From an uncultured Solirubrobacteraceae bacterium (GTDB taxonomy: Bacteria > Actinomycetota > Thermoleophilia > Solirubrobacterales > Solirubrobacteraceae), in contig CADCVR010000079.1 in assembly GCA_902806205.1 (NCBI GenBank), positions 1-64,000 of the forward strand: a stretch of 64,000 bases of DNA. Direction: 5' to 3'. Numbering within the stretch: the stretch's first letter is position 1; each line of letters begins with the position of its first letter. The notes beneath the pieces were generated by a model. The model was not told the origin of the DNA. It searched no databases and saw nothing but the letters and a program-made list of their open reading frames with translations. Positions 50,756-60,514 of the stretch are shown piece after piece. Both the position numbers and the translations under genes were made by a program.

Positions 50756-53044
50756 ATGGGTTCTCCAGCGCCAGCACGGACACTCGCGGCCCTCACCGCC
50801 TTCACGTTCCTGGCGGCCGGTGGCGCCCCGGCCTCCGCGCGCGTGCTCATGGTCGCCGGGAGCACACCGGAGCTCCCGCTCGTCGAGGTGGTCAACGGCT
50901 CGGTGGTGGCGCGCCTGCCCCTGCCCGCCCCCGCAGGGGCCGTCGTCGCGTCCCCGGCCGGCGACCGCGGCTACGTCGCGGCGGGAACCACCGTGCTGGA
51001 GATCGACCTGAACGGCCGCTCCGAGCTGCGCCGCGTCGAGCTGCCCGGTGCGCCGGTCACCGCTCTCGGGGTCGGCGCCGACGGCCGGCTGAGCGCGCTG
51101 CAGGGCGACCGCGTCACCACCGTCGACCTGCCCACCCTGACCCCCACCGGCTCGCTCGCGGTGGGCGGCGTCGGCCGGACGCTGGCCGTCAGCCGCGGCG
51201 GCGGACGCGCGGCCGTGGTGCTCGACGGCGGGCGCGTCGCGATGCTCTCGCTGACCGAGCGCCGGCTGCTGCGCCGGGCCCGCGTCCCGGGTGCCCGGGG
51301 GGCTGCCGTGGACGGCACGGGCCGCGCGTGGGTCACCGCCCGCGGGCGCCTGCGGATCGTCGGCCCCTCCAGCCGGAAGGCGCGTCGGGGTGGTCTGCGC
51401 CTCCCGGCGGGCGTCGGTGGCGCGCTCGTCCTCTCGCCGGGCGGCACCCGTGTGGCCGTCGGCGCGCTTCCCGGCCACGCATCCGGCGCGATCGTCAACC
51501 TCGAGACCGAAAGCGTGCGGCGTCTGGTGACCGGCTCGGGCCCGGGCGTCCCGACGTTCAACATCAACGCGACGCGCATCTTCATGGCCGACGCCGCCGG
51601 GGGCTCGGTCTCCGTCGTCGGATCGGCCAACCGCCGGCGCCTGGACGTCTTCAGCCTGCCGGGGACCACGCCGGTGGGCGTCTCCGAGCAGCTCGGGCTC
51701 GCCCTGCTGGCCGGAACCCCCGGACCCGACTCGCTGACGGGCACGGGCGGCCCGGACCGCATGGAGGGCGGCGACGGCGACGACGGCCTGCGCGGGGGCC
51801 GCGGGCAGGACGACATCCGCGGCGGGGCCGGCGACGACCGGCTGTCGGGCGGCTCGAACAGCGACGTCATCAGCGGCGACGAGGGCAACGACTTCGTCCT
51901 GGGCTCCAACGGCGACGACCGCATCACCACGGGGGCGGGCGGGGACGGGGTCGAGGCGGGCACGGGCAACGACGAGATCGACGGCGGCGACGACGGCGAC
52001 GTCCTCGACGGCGGCGACGGCGACGACACGATCCTCGGCGGAGCCGGCGACGACCGCATCGTCGAGAAGGGGTTCGGCAACGACAAGCGCCTGGCGGGCG
52101 GCCCCGGCAACGACCTCATCGAGGGCGGTCGCGGCTCTGACCGCATCATCGAGGGCGACGACGGCGACGACCGGCTCTTCGGCGGCCCGGGCAAGGAGTC
52201 GATGAGCGGCGGGCCCGGGGACGACCTCGTCGACGGTGGTCGCGCTGCCGACAACCTCCTGGGCGGCGAGGGGAAGGACGAGCTCCGGGGCGACGCGGCC
52301 GACGACGACCTCGACGGCGGCGACGGCGACGACCGGCTCGACGGCGGATCGGGAGCCGACAAGCTGGCGGGCGGCGATGGCGGCGATGTCGTCGTCGGGG
52401 GCCCAGGTCCGGATGTGTTGAGCGCCGGCCCCGGGGACGACGAGATCCGCGTCGCCGACGACAGCCCCGACACCGTCGACTGCGGGCCCGGCGCAGACAC
52501 CGTCTTCGTGGAGGCCGACTTCCCGGACCGCGACGGGCTGACCGCCTGCGAGCGCGTCGAGCGCATCGCCCCCGAGCAGGCCAACGACACGACCCCGCCG
52601 TCACTCTTCTTCGGCACGGTCGCACCCGAGACCATCAACGGCACCGACGGCCCGGACTCGATGCTTGGCAACGGGGGCAACGACCTCTTGTCCGGCCTGG
52701 CCGGCGACGACTACGTCGACGGGGGCAACCAGGACGACCGCCTGTCCGGCGGACCGGGCGACGACATCATGGCCGGGCGCAACGGCGACGACCGGATCTT
52801 CGGCAACGACGGCGACGACCGCATCACCGGCGACCGCGGCCGCGACATCATCGGCGGCGGCGCGGGGGACGACACGATCTTCGGCAACATCGGGGACGAC
52901 CGGATCGCCGGCGGCCCGGGCGAGGACCGCATCAACGTCGTCGGCGGCGGGGCCGACGTGGTGCGCTGCGGGCCCGGTCGCGACCAGGTCTTCGCCGACG
53001 CCGAGGACCAGATCTCGCAGGACTGCGAGCGCGTCTCACGCTGA
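50756..53044 (+). CDS. Secreted RTX/hemolysin-type calcium-binding repeat protein with N-terminal propeller-like region
   Basis: Signal peptide; many GGDGDDxLxGGxGxDxL nonapeptides from ~51.7 kb to the end. Confidence 0.9.
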   Translation: MGSPAPARTLAALTAFTFLAAGGAPASARVLMVAGSTPELPLVEVVNGSVVARLPLPAPAGAVVASPAGDRGYVAAGTTVLEIDLNGRSELRRVELPGAPVTALGVGADGRLSALQGDRVTTVDLPTLTPTGSLAVGGVGRTLAVSRGGGRAAVVLDGGRVAMLSLTERRLLRRARVPGARGAAVDGTGRAWVTARGRLRIVGPSSRKARRGGLRLPAGVGGALVLSPGGTRVAVGALPGHASGAIVNLETESVRRLVTGSGPGVPTFNINATRIFMADAAGGSVSVVGSANRRRLDVFSLPGTTPVGVSEQLGLALLAGTPGPDSLTGTGGPDRMEGGDGDDGLRGGRGQDDIRGGAGDDRLSGGSNSDVISGDEGNDFVLGSNGDDRITTGAGGDGVEAGTGNDEIDGGDDGDVLDGGDGDDTILGGAGDDRIVEKGFGNDKRLAGGPGNDLIEGGRGSDRIIEGDDGDDRLFGGPGKESMSGGPGDDLVDGGRAADNLLGGEGKDELRGDAADDDLDGGDGDDRLDGGSGADKLAGGDGGDVVVGGPGPDVLSAGPGDDEIRVADDSPDTVDCGPGADTVFVEADFPDRDGLTACERVERIAPEQANDTTPPSLFFGTVAPETINGTDGPDSMLGNGGNDLLSGLAGDDYVDGGNQDDRLSGGPGDDIMAGRNGDDRIFGNDGDDRITGDRGRDIIGGGAGDDTIFGNIGDDRIAGGPGEDRINVVGGGADVVRCGPGRDQVFADAEDQISQDCERVSR

Positions 53045-53091
53045 AGACAGCGTGGCGGACGCCGGCTCGAGCGCGGATCGGTGAGCGCGCC

Positions 53092-54117
53092 TCACGGGCC
53101 GCCGGTCCGAGGGGCCATCGCCGGCAGCGGCCGGGTCACCAACCCCTCGGCCACCGCCCAGGCGATCGTGCGCCGGAACGTGTCCTCCACCGGCGCGTAG
53201 ACCAGCCCGAGCTCGCGCTCGGAGCGCCCCGCGTCATAGCGATGGCCGTGCAGGAGCGTCCGGATGCGGGCGCGGCAGACCGGCGACGTCCTGCCGCCGA
53301 CGCGGAAGGCAGCCTCGACCAGTGCTGCCGCACCGCCGGCGACGGGAGCGGGGACCATCGCGACGCGCTGGCGGATCCCCGACAGGCCGGCGACGATCTC
53401 CAGCGCCTGCTCGGAGGGGATCGTCGCACCGTTGAGCACGTAACGCGCGCCGTCGCGGCCGCGCTCCGCGGCCAGCAGGTGGCCCTCCACGCAGTCGTCG
53501 ATGTCGACGAGGCTCACGTGGGTGCGGACGAAGGCGCGGAGCCTGCCGTTGAGCAGGGCGATGATCAGCGCCCCGTTGCCGCCCTTGCGGCCGGGTCCCT
53601 GGACCGAGGAGGGGTTGACGGCCACGATCTCCACTCCGGCGCTGCCAGCGGTCGCGAAGGCGGCGCGCTCACCCTCGTGCTTGGAGCGGTCGTAGACCGA
53701 CAGGTAGGAGCCACGGTGCGGGCAGTCCTCGGTCCCCACGGTGCCGGCGGCCTCGCCCAGGGAGGCCGCCGACGACGTGAACACGATGCGGTCGATGCCC
53801 GCTGCGGCGGCCGCGCGGATGACGTTCTGCGGGCCCTCGACGTTCACGCGCAGGAGCTGACCTGGGTCCTCGGGACAGTGCGAGTTCACGCCCGCCACGT
53901 GGAACGCGAGGCGGCACCCGGCCATGCCGGCCTCCAGCGAGCCGACGTCGAGGACGTCGCCGCGGACGGGCGTCACGCCACAGTGCTCGAGCTTCGCGGC
54001 GGCGGCGCCCGAGCGAGCGAGGCCGAGGACCTCGTCGCCGCGCTCGACCAGGCGCGTGGCCAGGCTCGCGCCGATGAATCCGCTGCCGCCGGTCAGGAAG
54101 ATCCGCGCCACTGCTAC
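53092..54117 (-). CDS. NAD(P)-dependent epimerase/dehydratase (extended SDR)
   Basis: VAVARIFLTGGSGFIGASLATRLVERGDEVLGLARS; VNPSSVQGPGRKGGN; YDRSKHEGE. Confidence 0.9.
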   Translation of the reverse strand, partial: VAVARIFLTGGSGFIGASLATRLVERGDEVLGLARSGAAAAKLEHCGVTPVRGDVLDVGSLEAGMAGCRLAFHVAGVNSHCPEDPGQLLRVNVEGPQNVIRAAAAAGIDRIVFTSSAASLGEAAGTVGTEDCPHRGSYLSVYDRSKHEGERAAFATAGSAGVEIVAVNPSSVQGPGRKGGNGALIIALLNGRLRAFVRTHVSLVDIDDCVEGHLLAAERGRDGARYVLNGATIPSEQALEIVAGLSGIRQRVAMVPAPVAGGAAALVEAAFRVGGRTSPVCRARIRTLLHGHRYDAGRSERELGLVYAPVEDTFRRTIAWAVAEGLVTRPLPAMAPRTGGP

Positions 54118-54232
54118 GTGCTCCGATTCCGAAGTTCCATGGCAGCATCCGGGCGCCTCGCCGGGCCGTGACCCCCGCCGACGGCGCGCCGATCGATCCT
54201 GGATCCTGCGACGGAACTTGCGAATCGGAGCA

Positions 54233-54994
54233 CTAGGCCCCCGGCGCGACGGCGCCCTCGACACCGACGACCCGGCGGGACGGGGTCGTCCGGGCTCCCG
54301 ACTGCTCGAGGAACAGGCGCACCCGCTCCATGACGTCCTTGCGGTGCTCGCCGGGTCCCGGCCGGATCGGCACGCCGAAGCGGATCTCGATCGGCCGCCG
54401 GGCGTCGAGGCCGCGGCGCGGCGCGCGGGTCATCCAGCTGCGGCCCGTCGGCATCGTCGCGTGGGTGCCCGCGACGTGGATCGGCACGATCGGCAGGTCA
54501 TGCGCGCCGGCCAGGACCGCCGCCCCCGGGCGCAGACGACCGACGACGCCGTCGCGCGAACGGGTCCCCTCGGCGTAGATCAGCAGGCTCCAGCGGTCGG
54601 CGATCAACTGGTTGATGAGCCCGATCGAGCCGTTCAGCGCGCCGCCGCCCTTGCGCTCGAGCGGCACGGTCCCGAACGTGAGCGCCACGACGAGCGAGAG
54701 CCGGCGGTCTGCGTAGAAGTAGTCGGCCGCCGCGGCGACCGCGGTGCGGTGGCGCCAGCGGGGCGGCAGCGCCCGCAGGATCGCCGGTGTGTCCATGTGG
54801 CTCGAGTGGTTGGCGACGAAGACGACCGGCGCGTCGAGTGAGTCCAGGTGCTCGCGCCCCAGGACGCGGCGGTGGGTGTAGAGGTCCATCAGCGGCCCCA
54901 TCACCCCGCAGACGACGGCGCTGCGGGCGACGCACGCCGCGGGGCTGCGCGTCCACGGAGCGTCGAGACGCTCCAGAGCGGGCAGTTCCTCCAT
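54233..54994 (-). CDS. PlsC-family 1-acyl-glycerol-3-phosphate acyltransferase
   Basis: VVFVANHSSHMDTPAILRAL (HX4D); LIYAEGTRSRDGV; IVPIHVAGTHATMP. Confidence 0.9.
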   Translation of the reverse strand: MEELPALERLDAPWTRSPAACVARSAVVCGVMGPLMDLYTHRRVLGREHLDSLDAPVVFVANHSSHMDTPAILRALPPRWRHRTAVAAAADYFYADRRLSLVVALTFGTVPLERKGGGALNGSIGLINQLIADRWSLLIYAEGTRSRDGVVGRLRPGAAVLAGAHDLPIVPIHVAGTHATMPTGRSWMTRAPRRGLDARRPIEIRFGVPIRPGPGEHRKDVMERVRLFLEQSGARTTPSRRVVGVEGAVAPGA

Positions 54995-56652
54995 CAGACG
55001 ATCTTGCCCGGATTGAGGTTCGCCGCGGGGTCGGTTCCGTCGAAGAGCGCCTTGAGCATCGCGGCGCCCGGCGCGGAGATGTCCTGCTCGAGCCACCGCG
55101 CGTGCTCCGTGCCGACGGCGTGGTGGTGCGAGAGCGTCCCGGCGGTGTCGACGAAGGACTGCTGCAGGGCCGACTTGACGACGTCGTACTGCTCGAGCTC
55201 GTCACTGCCGCTCCGCGCCTTGAACGCGAACGTGAAGTACAGGCACGCGCCCGCGTGGTAGGAGTGCGACAGGTGGCACATGAGGTAGCCCCGGACGGCG
55301 AGCTCGCCGAAGGCGGCGTGGACGCGCGAGCGGGCGGTGTCGTAGAGCGCGGTCAGCTCGCTCCAGGGCGCCGCGGTCTCCGAGACGTCGGCGACCGCCC
55401 CGCGTTCGAGGAGGAAGTCGCGGATGTAGGGCGTGTCGAACTTCTTCTGGTCGTACAGCGCGCCCGGGCTCGCGCCGATGCAGACGCCGCCGTGGCGGGC
55501 GACGAGCCTGCCCACGGACTTGCGCTCGGCGGCGACGTGCACGGCACTGCCCTCATAGCCGATGAACGACAGGCACATCGACCCCGGATCGAAGCCGCGG
55601 CGGCCGGTCAAGAACGCGGTCAGCGCCTTGGACTTCACGCGGTCCAGGGGCGTGGGCGCCTTGCGGGTGGCAAAGGAGAACTGCGTCTCGGGGGCGTCGG
55701 AGACGCGGGTGACCGACGTCGAGGCCTCACTCGCGGCGATCTCCGCCATCGCCGCCAGCCCGGCGGTGAACGTCGGAAAGAGGTACCCGAGGATCACCCG
55801 GCTCGCCGGACGTCGCCGGACCTGCACCGTCGCCTCGGTGATGAGCCCGAGGCGGCCCTCGCTGCCCAGGACCATCTCCCGGACGCTGGGCCCGGTCGAC
55901 GTGCTGGGCACGGGTCGCGTGACGAGCATTCCCGCCGGGGTGACGACGCGCAGCCCGCGGGTCATGTCGGCGATGTCGCCGTAGCGGTCGGACTGCATCC
56001 CCGAGGAGCGGGTGGCGATCCAGCCCCCGAGCGTCGAGTGCGTGAAGCTGTCGGGGAAGTGGCCGAGGGTGAAGCCCTGGGCGTTGAGCTGGTCCTCGAG
56101 GTGCGGCCCGAACACGCCGGCCTGCACCCGCGCCAGGCGGGAGGCGGCGTCCACGGCCAGGACCCGGTCCAGGCGCCCCATGTCGACCGAGATGACCGTC
56201 CGTGCCTCGCCGGCCGCCGCCTCCAGGCTCCCGGAGATGCTCGATCCCCCGCCGAAGGGGATGACCACCGCGTCGGCGGAGAGCGCGGCCGCCAGCACGT
56301 CCCGTACAGCCTCCTCGTCGCCGGGGCGTACGACGACGTCGGGCAGCCTCGGCAGGTCGCCGCGGCGCTGGCGCACGAGGTCGCGCAGGCTCTTGCCGCG
56401 CGCGTGCACGACCCGGTCCTCGTCGTCTGTGCTGACGTGCTCGGCGCCGACGGCCGCCTCGAGCGCCGTGCGCAGCCCGCTGCTCAGCTGCGGCTCATGG
56501 AGGCTGAGCTCCTCGAGCGCCGGCGGGGGGACGGGCGTCTGCGACACGTCGACCGCGAGGTGCTCCCCGATGAACGGCGCGAGCCCGGGCTTGTCCTCGT
56601 GCGAGAAGGCCACGTCCTCGCGGCCCCATCCCCACCACTTCATCGCAGCCAA
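54994..56652 (-). CDS. FAD-binding oxidase, alkyldihydroxyacetonephosphate synthase-like
   Basis: MKWWGWGREDVAFSHEDKPGLAPFIGEHL N-terminus; VVIPFGGGSSISGSLE; FPDSFTHSTLGGWIATRSSGMQSDRYGDIADM; CHLSHSYHAGACLYFTFAF; NPGKIV. Confidence 0.9.
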   Translation of the reverse strand: MAAMKWWGWGREDVAFSHEDKPGLAPFIGEHLAVDVSQTPVPPPALEELSLHEPQLSSGLRTALEAAVGAEHVSTDDEDRVVHARGKSLRDLVRQRRGDLPRLPDVVVRPGDEEAVRDVLAAALSADAVVIPFGGGSSISGSLEAAAGEARTVISVDMGRLDRVLAVDAASRLARVQAGVFGPHLEDQLNAQGFTLGHFPDSFTHSTLGGWIATRSSGMQSDRYGDIADMTRGLRVVTPAGMLVTRPVPSTSTGPSVREMVLGSEGRLGLITEATVQVRRRPASRVILGYLFPTFTAGLAAMAEIAASEASTSVTRVSDAPETQFSFATRKAPTPLDRVKSKALTAFLTGRRGFDPGSMCLSFIGYEGSAVHVAAERKSVGRLVARHGGVCIGASPGALYDQKKFDTPYIRDFLLERGAVADVSETAAPWSELTALYDTARSRVHAAFGELAVRGYLMCHLSHSYHAGACLYFTFAFKARSGSDELEQYDVVKSALQQSFVDTAGTLSHHHAVGTEHARWLEQDISAPGAAMLKALFDGTDPAANLNPGKIV

Positions 56653-56806
56653 GGCTCATCCCTCATCGCAGAACACGTAGGAGCGCCACGGGCGCGCGCC
56701 ATCCTCGCAGACCGCGACGACGATACGGCAGTGGCCGCCGCGACGCTGCGTCGAGCGCGCTGCGCCCGCGGCGGTTCCGTCGGGCGGCTCCCGTACGGTG
56801 CCTCCG

Positions 56807-58462
56807 ATGATCGGTCCCGCAATCGTCCAGAGTGACCGCAGCGTCCTGCTGGAGGTGGCGCATCCGGGCTTCGACGCGGCGCGTGCCCAGCTCACGCGCT
56901 TCGCCGAGCTCGAGAAGAGCCCGGAGCACGTGCACACGTACCGCATCACCGCGGTGTCCCTGTGGAACGCCGCGGCGGCCGGCATGCCCGCGCCCGCGAT
57001 CACCACCGCCCTGGAGGAGCTGTCGCGCTATCCGGTGCCGCAGCCGGTACTCGCCGATGTTCACGACCTGTGCGCCCGCTACGGGCGGCTGCGACTGGTC
57101 GCGGCGGACGACGGCGGCCTGCGCCTCGTCGCCGACACCGCCGCGCTGCTGGTCGAGGTCGCCCGCTGGCCGGAGGTCGCCGGGTTGCTCGCGGGCAGTG
57201 ATGACGCGACCACCGCGATCGTGTCGCCGGCGGCGCGGGGCGCGCTCAAGCAGGCGCTGGTGACGGTCGGCTGGCCGGTGCGAGACGACGCGCCGTACGT
57301 CGACGGCGCCCCGCTCGCGCTGGTGCTCGCGGACGCCGTGGAGCTGCGCGCCTACCAGCAGGACGCCGACCGGGCCGGCGAGCAGGCCGGCGCCGGGGTC
57401 GTCGTCCTGCCCTGCGGCGCCGGCAAGACGATCGTCGGCCTCGCCGCGATCGCCCGCCTGCAGTGCGAGACGCTGATCGTGACGAGCAACCAAGCGTCGG
57501 TGGACCAGTGGCAGCGCGAGCTGCTCACCAAGACGACGGTCGCTCCCGGGCACGTCGGGGAGTACACGGGGCGCCGCAAGGAGCTGCGCCCGGTGACCGT
57601 CACCACCTACCAGCTGCTCACGCACCGCCCCAGGAAGGACGGCGGCTTCCCGCACCTGGATCTCTTCGAGCGGCGCGAGTGGGGTCTGGTGATCTACGAC
57701 GAGGTCCACCTGCTGCCGGCGCCCGTCTTCCGCGCGACGGCGCGCATCCAGGCGCGGCGCCGCCTGGGGCTGACCGCGACGTTGATCCGCGAGGACGGGG
57801 CCGAGCCGCTCGTGTTCACGCTCGTGGGCCCCAAGTGCTACGACACCGCGTGGCGCGAGCTGGAGGACGCCGGCTGGATCGCGGGCGCCGAATGTGCCGA
57901 GGTCCGGGTCGCGTTCGACGAAGGCCGCCAGATGGGCTACGCACTCGCCGAGCCGAAGGAGCGCTTCCGCCTCGCCGCCACGAACCCGGCGAAGCTCGCG
58001 CTCACCGAGCAGCTGCTGTCGCGCCACGAAGGCCGCCAGGCACTGGTCATCGGCACCTACGTCCAGCAGCTGCGCGAGCTGGCCGAGCGCCTGGAGGCCC
58101 CGCTGATCACCGGCCAGACCCCGGTGGCCGAGCGCGCCCGCCTGTACGACCGCTTCCGGAACGGCGAGCTCCCCGTCCTCGTCGTGAGCAAGGTCGCCAA
58201 CTTCGCGCTCGACCTGCCCTCCGCGTCGGTCGCAGTGCAGGTGTCCGGTACCTACGGGTCGCGCCAGGAGGAGGCACAGCGCCTCGGCCGGCTGCTGCGG
58301 CCCAAGGATGGCGACAACCGCGCGTGGTTCTACACGCTCGTCACCCGCGACACCGAGGAGCAGGACGCCGCGCACAGGCGCCAGCGATTCCTGGCCGAAC
58401 AGGGCTACCACTACACGGTGCTCAGCTCCGAGGACCTCGTACCCACCGCCGCGGTGAGCTGA
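56807..58462 (+). CDS. XPB-like DNA repair helicase
   Basis: LRAYQQDADRAGEQAGAGVVVLPCGAGKTIVGLAAIA; VIYDEVHLLPAPVFRATARIQARRRLGLTATLIREDG; SGTYGSRQEEAQRLGRLLRPK. Confidence 0.94.
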   Translation: MIGPAIVQSDRSVLLEVAHPGFDAARAQLTRFAELEKSPEHVHTYRITAVSLWNAAAAGMPAPAITTALEELSRYPVPQPVLADVHDLCARYGRLRLVAADDGGLRLVADTAALLVEVARWPEVAGLLAGSDDATTAIVSPAARGALKQALVTVGWPVRDDAPYVDGAPLALVLADAVELRAYQQDADRAGEQAGAGVVVLPCGAGKTIVGLAAIARLQCETLIVTSNQASVDQWQRELLTKTTVAPGHVGEYTGRRKELRPVTVTTYQLLTHRPRKDGGFPHLDLFERREWGLVIYDEVHLLPAPVFRATARIQARRRLGLTATLIREDGAEPLVFTLVGPKCYDTAWRELEDAGWIAGAECAEVRVAFDEGRQMGYALAEPKERFRLAATNPAKLALTEQLLSRHEGRQALVIGTYVQQLRELAERLEAPLITGQTPVAERARLYDRFRNGELPVLVVSKVANFALDLPSASVAVQVSGTYGSRQEEAQRLGRLLRPKDGDNRAWFYTLVTRDTEEQDAAHRRQRFLAEQGYHYTVLSSEDLVPTAAVS

Positions 58463-60456
58463 TGGCCAACCTCTCGAGCCATGCGCTGGTGCCCGCACTC
58501 CAGGCGCTGGGCGCCGATCACCGTCGGATCGTCGCGCAGGCGATCGGCGCCGCGCGGGACACGCCGGAGGCGATCGCCGCCGTCCTGCGTGACGAGGAGG
58601 CGCTCGCGTCGATCGTCGCCGATCTCGATGATGACGCCCGGCGGCTCGTCACCCAGACGGCATTCGCCCCGGCGTGCGCGTGGTCCAGCGGCGGGCGCGC
58701 GATCGAGCCGGAGGTCGCCCGGGTGCTCGAGCGCCACGGACTGCTGCTCAACTTCGCGACGAGATGGGGCGCGACCGTCTGCACCCCGCTGGATCTGGAG
58801 GTGCCGCTGCGGTGCATCCGCGCGCGTGCCCACGCGACGCGCGCCCCGGACGCCGAGATCGCGAGCGGCCATCGGCTCGTTCACCTGCCCGAGCAGTTGC
58901 TCCACGACGCCGCGGGGCTGGCGGCGGTGATCGCCGCCGGCGGGATCCAGCTGAAGGCCGACGGGAACCTCTTCGCCCGTGCCGTGCCCAAGCTCACCGC
59001 GGCACTCGCGCCGCTGCCGGCGGCAATACCGGGCTTGGAGACGACGCGACTGGATCTCGCGCTGCGACTGCTGGAGGAGAACGGCGCGTTGCAGGTGCGC
59101 GCGCAGGAGCTACCGGGCGCGGCCGCCAAGCGCGAGCTGGCGCTGGCACGCGACGTGCCGGCCATGCTCGACGTGGAAGCCGCGGGCCGCGCCGGGCTGA
59201 TGGACGCGATCGGACGCTGTCACATTTTGGGCAGGGAGCTGGCCGAGGCCTTGCTCGACGCGTTCGCCCGGCGGACGGTCACGCTCGAAGACGTGGGCGC
59301 GACGCTTGCTCGTCTCTGTGGCGAGGCGGCCAAGCACCTCCATGGGCCCGCCGGCGTCCCGGATGCGCTCGTGGGCCTCGCCGCGGTCACCGAGCGCTGG
59401 CTGCGAGGCGACGTCGGCCTGACCGTCGACCCGAAGGGCGTGCCGGTCGCGGCGGTCTTCGGCCCCGCGGCAGTCGACGAGCCGTCCGGGCCGCCGTGCC
59501 TGGCTCAGGCGGACTTCGAGATCGTGGCGATGCGCCCGCTCACTCCGGGAGAGCGGGCGACGCTGCTCTCGGTCGCCGAGCCCGTCGCCGGCCGGGAGCA
59601 CGTCGCGCGCGTCACCAAGGAGCGGGTGCACGCCGCCCTGCGGGCCCAGAGCACCCTCGACGTCCTCGGGCGGCTGAGGGCGCTGGCGGGCGCGTTGCCG
59701 CAGAACGTCGAGCACACGGTCCAGGGCTGGACGCAACAGGCCCCGCGGCGCGCGCGGTTGCGCACGGCGATGATGCTCGCCGCGCCCGACGAGGAGACGG
59801 CCGAGCGCCTGGCCTTCGCACTCGGACACTTGCTCGTCGAACGGCTCTCCCCGACGCTGCTCGCCGTCGACGCCGACGCGCTGCCCGCCGTCGCCAAGGC
59901 CGTCCGTCAGGCGGGCGTCGAGCTGGAGGACGGACTGGACCGGGTCTCCGGAACCTGGAGCGAGCGGCCGGACCGCCACGCCCACACGTCGTGGTGGCGT
60001 CCGACGCTGCCCGAGCATCGACCCCGAGCGGCCGCGCCGGCGGGCCGCCTTGACTCGCAGCTGGGCTCGGACCCGAGCGCAGACGCCTCCAGCAGCGACC
60101 CTGGCGTCGGAGGAGGCGACCAGCGCTCGAGGATCGCCGCCGAGCTCACGCGACGACTGGCGGAGGCCGGCATGAAGCCGGACGACATCGAGCTCGTCCT
60201 CGGCGATGACTACGACGAAAGGCTCGATGACTACGACGACGAGCTTGACGACGACGGTGTGGACGAGCTGCTGTTCGACGCCTGCGACGGCGGTTCTGTC
60301 GTTCGCCTGAAGTACTCAGGGGCCGACGGGCAGCGTCAGGAGTGGGTGACGATCGCCCGGGTCGAGGAAGCCCGCGTCCAAGTCTGCGACCACGCCACGG
60401 GCAAGCGCTCGTGGCGCTGGCTGCGCGCGATCTCCGAGGCTGAGATCGTGCGCTGA
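58462..60456 (+). CDS. Helicase-associated (XPB/Ssl2 N-terminal-like) protein with WYL-like C-terminus
   Basis: TGATG coupling to XPB helicase; RHILGRELAEALL-type helical repeats; C-terminal DGGSVVRLKYSGADGQRQEWVTIARVEEARVQVCDHATGKRSWRWLRAISEAEIV. Confidence 0.8.
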   Translation: MANLSSHALVPALQALGADHRRIVAQAIGAARDTPEAIAAVLRDEEALASIVADLDDDARRLVTQTAFAPACAWSSGGRAIEPEVARVLERHGLLLNFATRWGATVCTPLDLEVPLRCIRARAHATRAPDAEIASGHRLVHLPEQLLHDAAGLAAVIAAGGIQLKADGNLFARAVPKLTAALAPLPAAIPGLETTRLDLALRLLEENGALQVRAQELPGAAAKRELALARDVPAMLDVEAAGRAGLMDAIGRCHILGRELAEALLDAFARRTVTLEDVGATLARLCGEAAKHLHGPAGVPDALVGLAAVTERWLRGDVGLTVDPKGVPVAAVFGPAAVDEPSGPPCLAQADFEIVAMRPLTPGERATLLSVAEPVAGREHVARVTKERVHAALRAQSTLDVLGRLRALAGALPQNVEHTVQGWTQQAPRRARLRTAMMLAAPDEETAERLAFALGHLLVERLSPTLLAVDADALPAVAKAVRQAGVELEDGLDRVSGTWSERPDRHAHTSWWRPTLPEHRPRAAAPAGRLDSQLGSDPSADASSSDPGVGGGDQRSRIAAELTRRLAEAGMKPDDIELVLGDDYDERLDDYDDELDDDGVDELLFDACDGGSVVRLKYSGADGQRQEWVTIARVEEARVQVCDHATGKRSWRWLRAISEAEIVR

Positions 60457-60471
60457 GCTGAGGTCGTCACC

Positions 60472-60499
60472 CCGGCGCGCTCGAGCTCGAGCGCGCCGG
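60472..60499. terminator. Perfect 28-bp palindrome between convergent genes (candidate bidirectional terminator)
   Basis: CCGGCGCGCTCGAG|CTCGAGCGCGCCGG. Confidence 0.6.
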
Positions 60500-60514
60500 C
60501 GATTCGACGCGTCT

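Noticed and set aside
51715-53041. Possible tandem DNA repeat or CRISPR-like array
   Set aside because: Periodicity is explained by RTX nonapeptide codons; there are no constant repeats with unique spacers
54787-56835. 682-aa plus-strand ORF antisense to the AGPS-like gene
   Set aside because: Shadow ORF; minus strand carries conserved FAD-oxidase motifs
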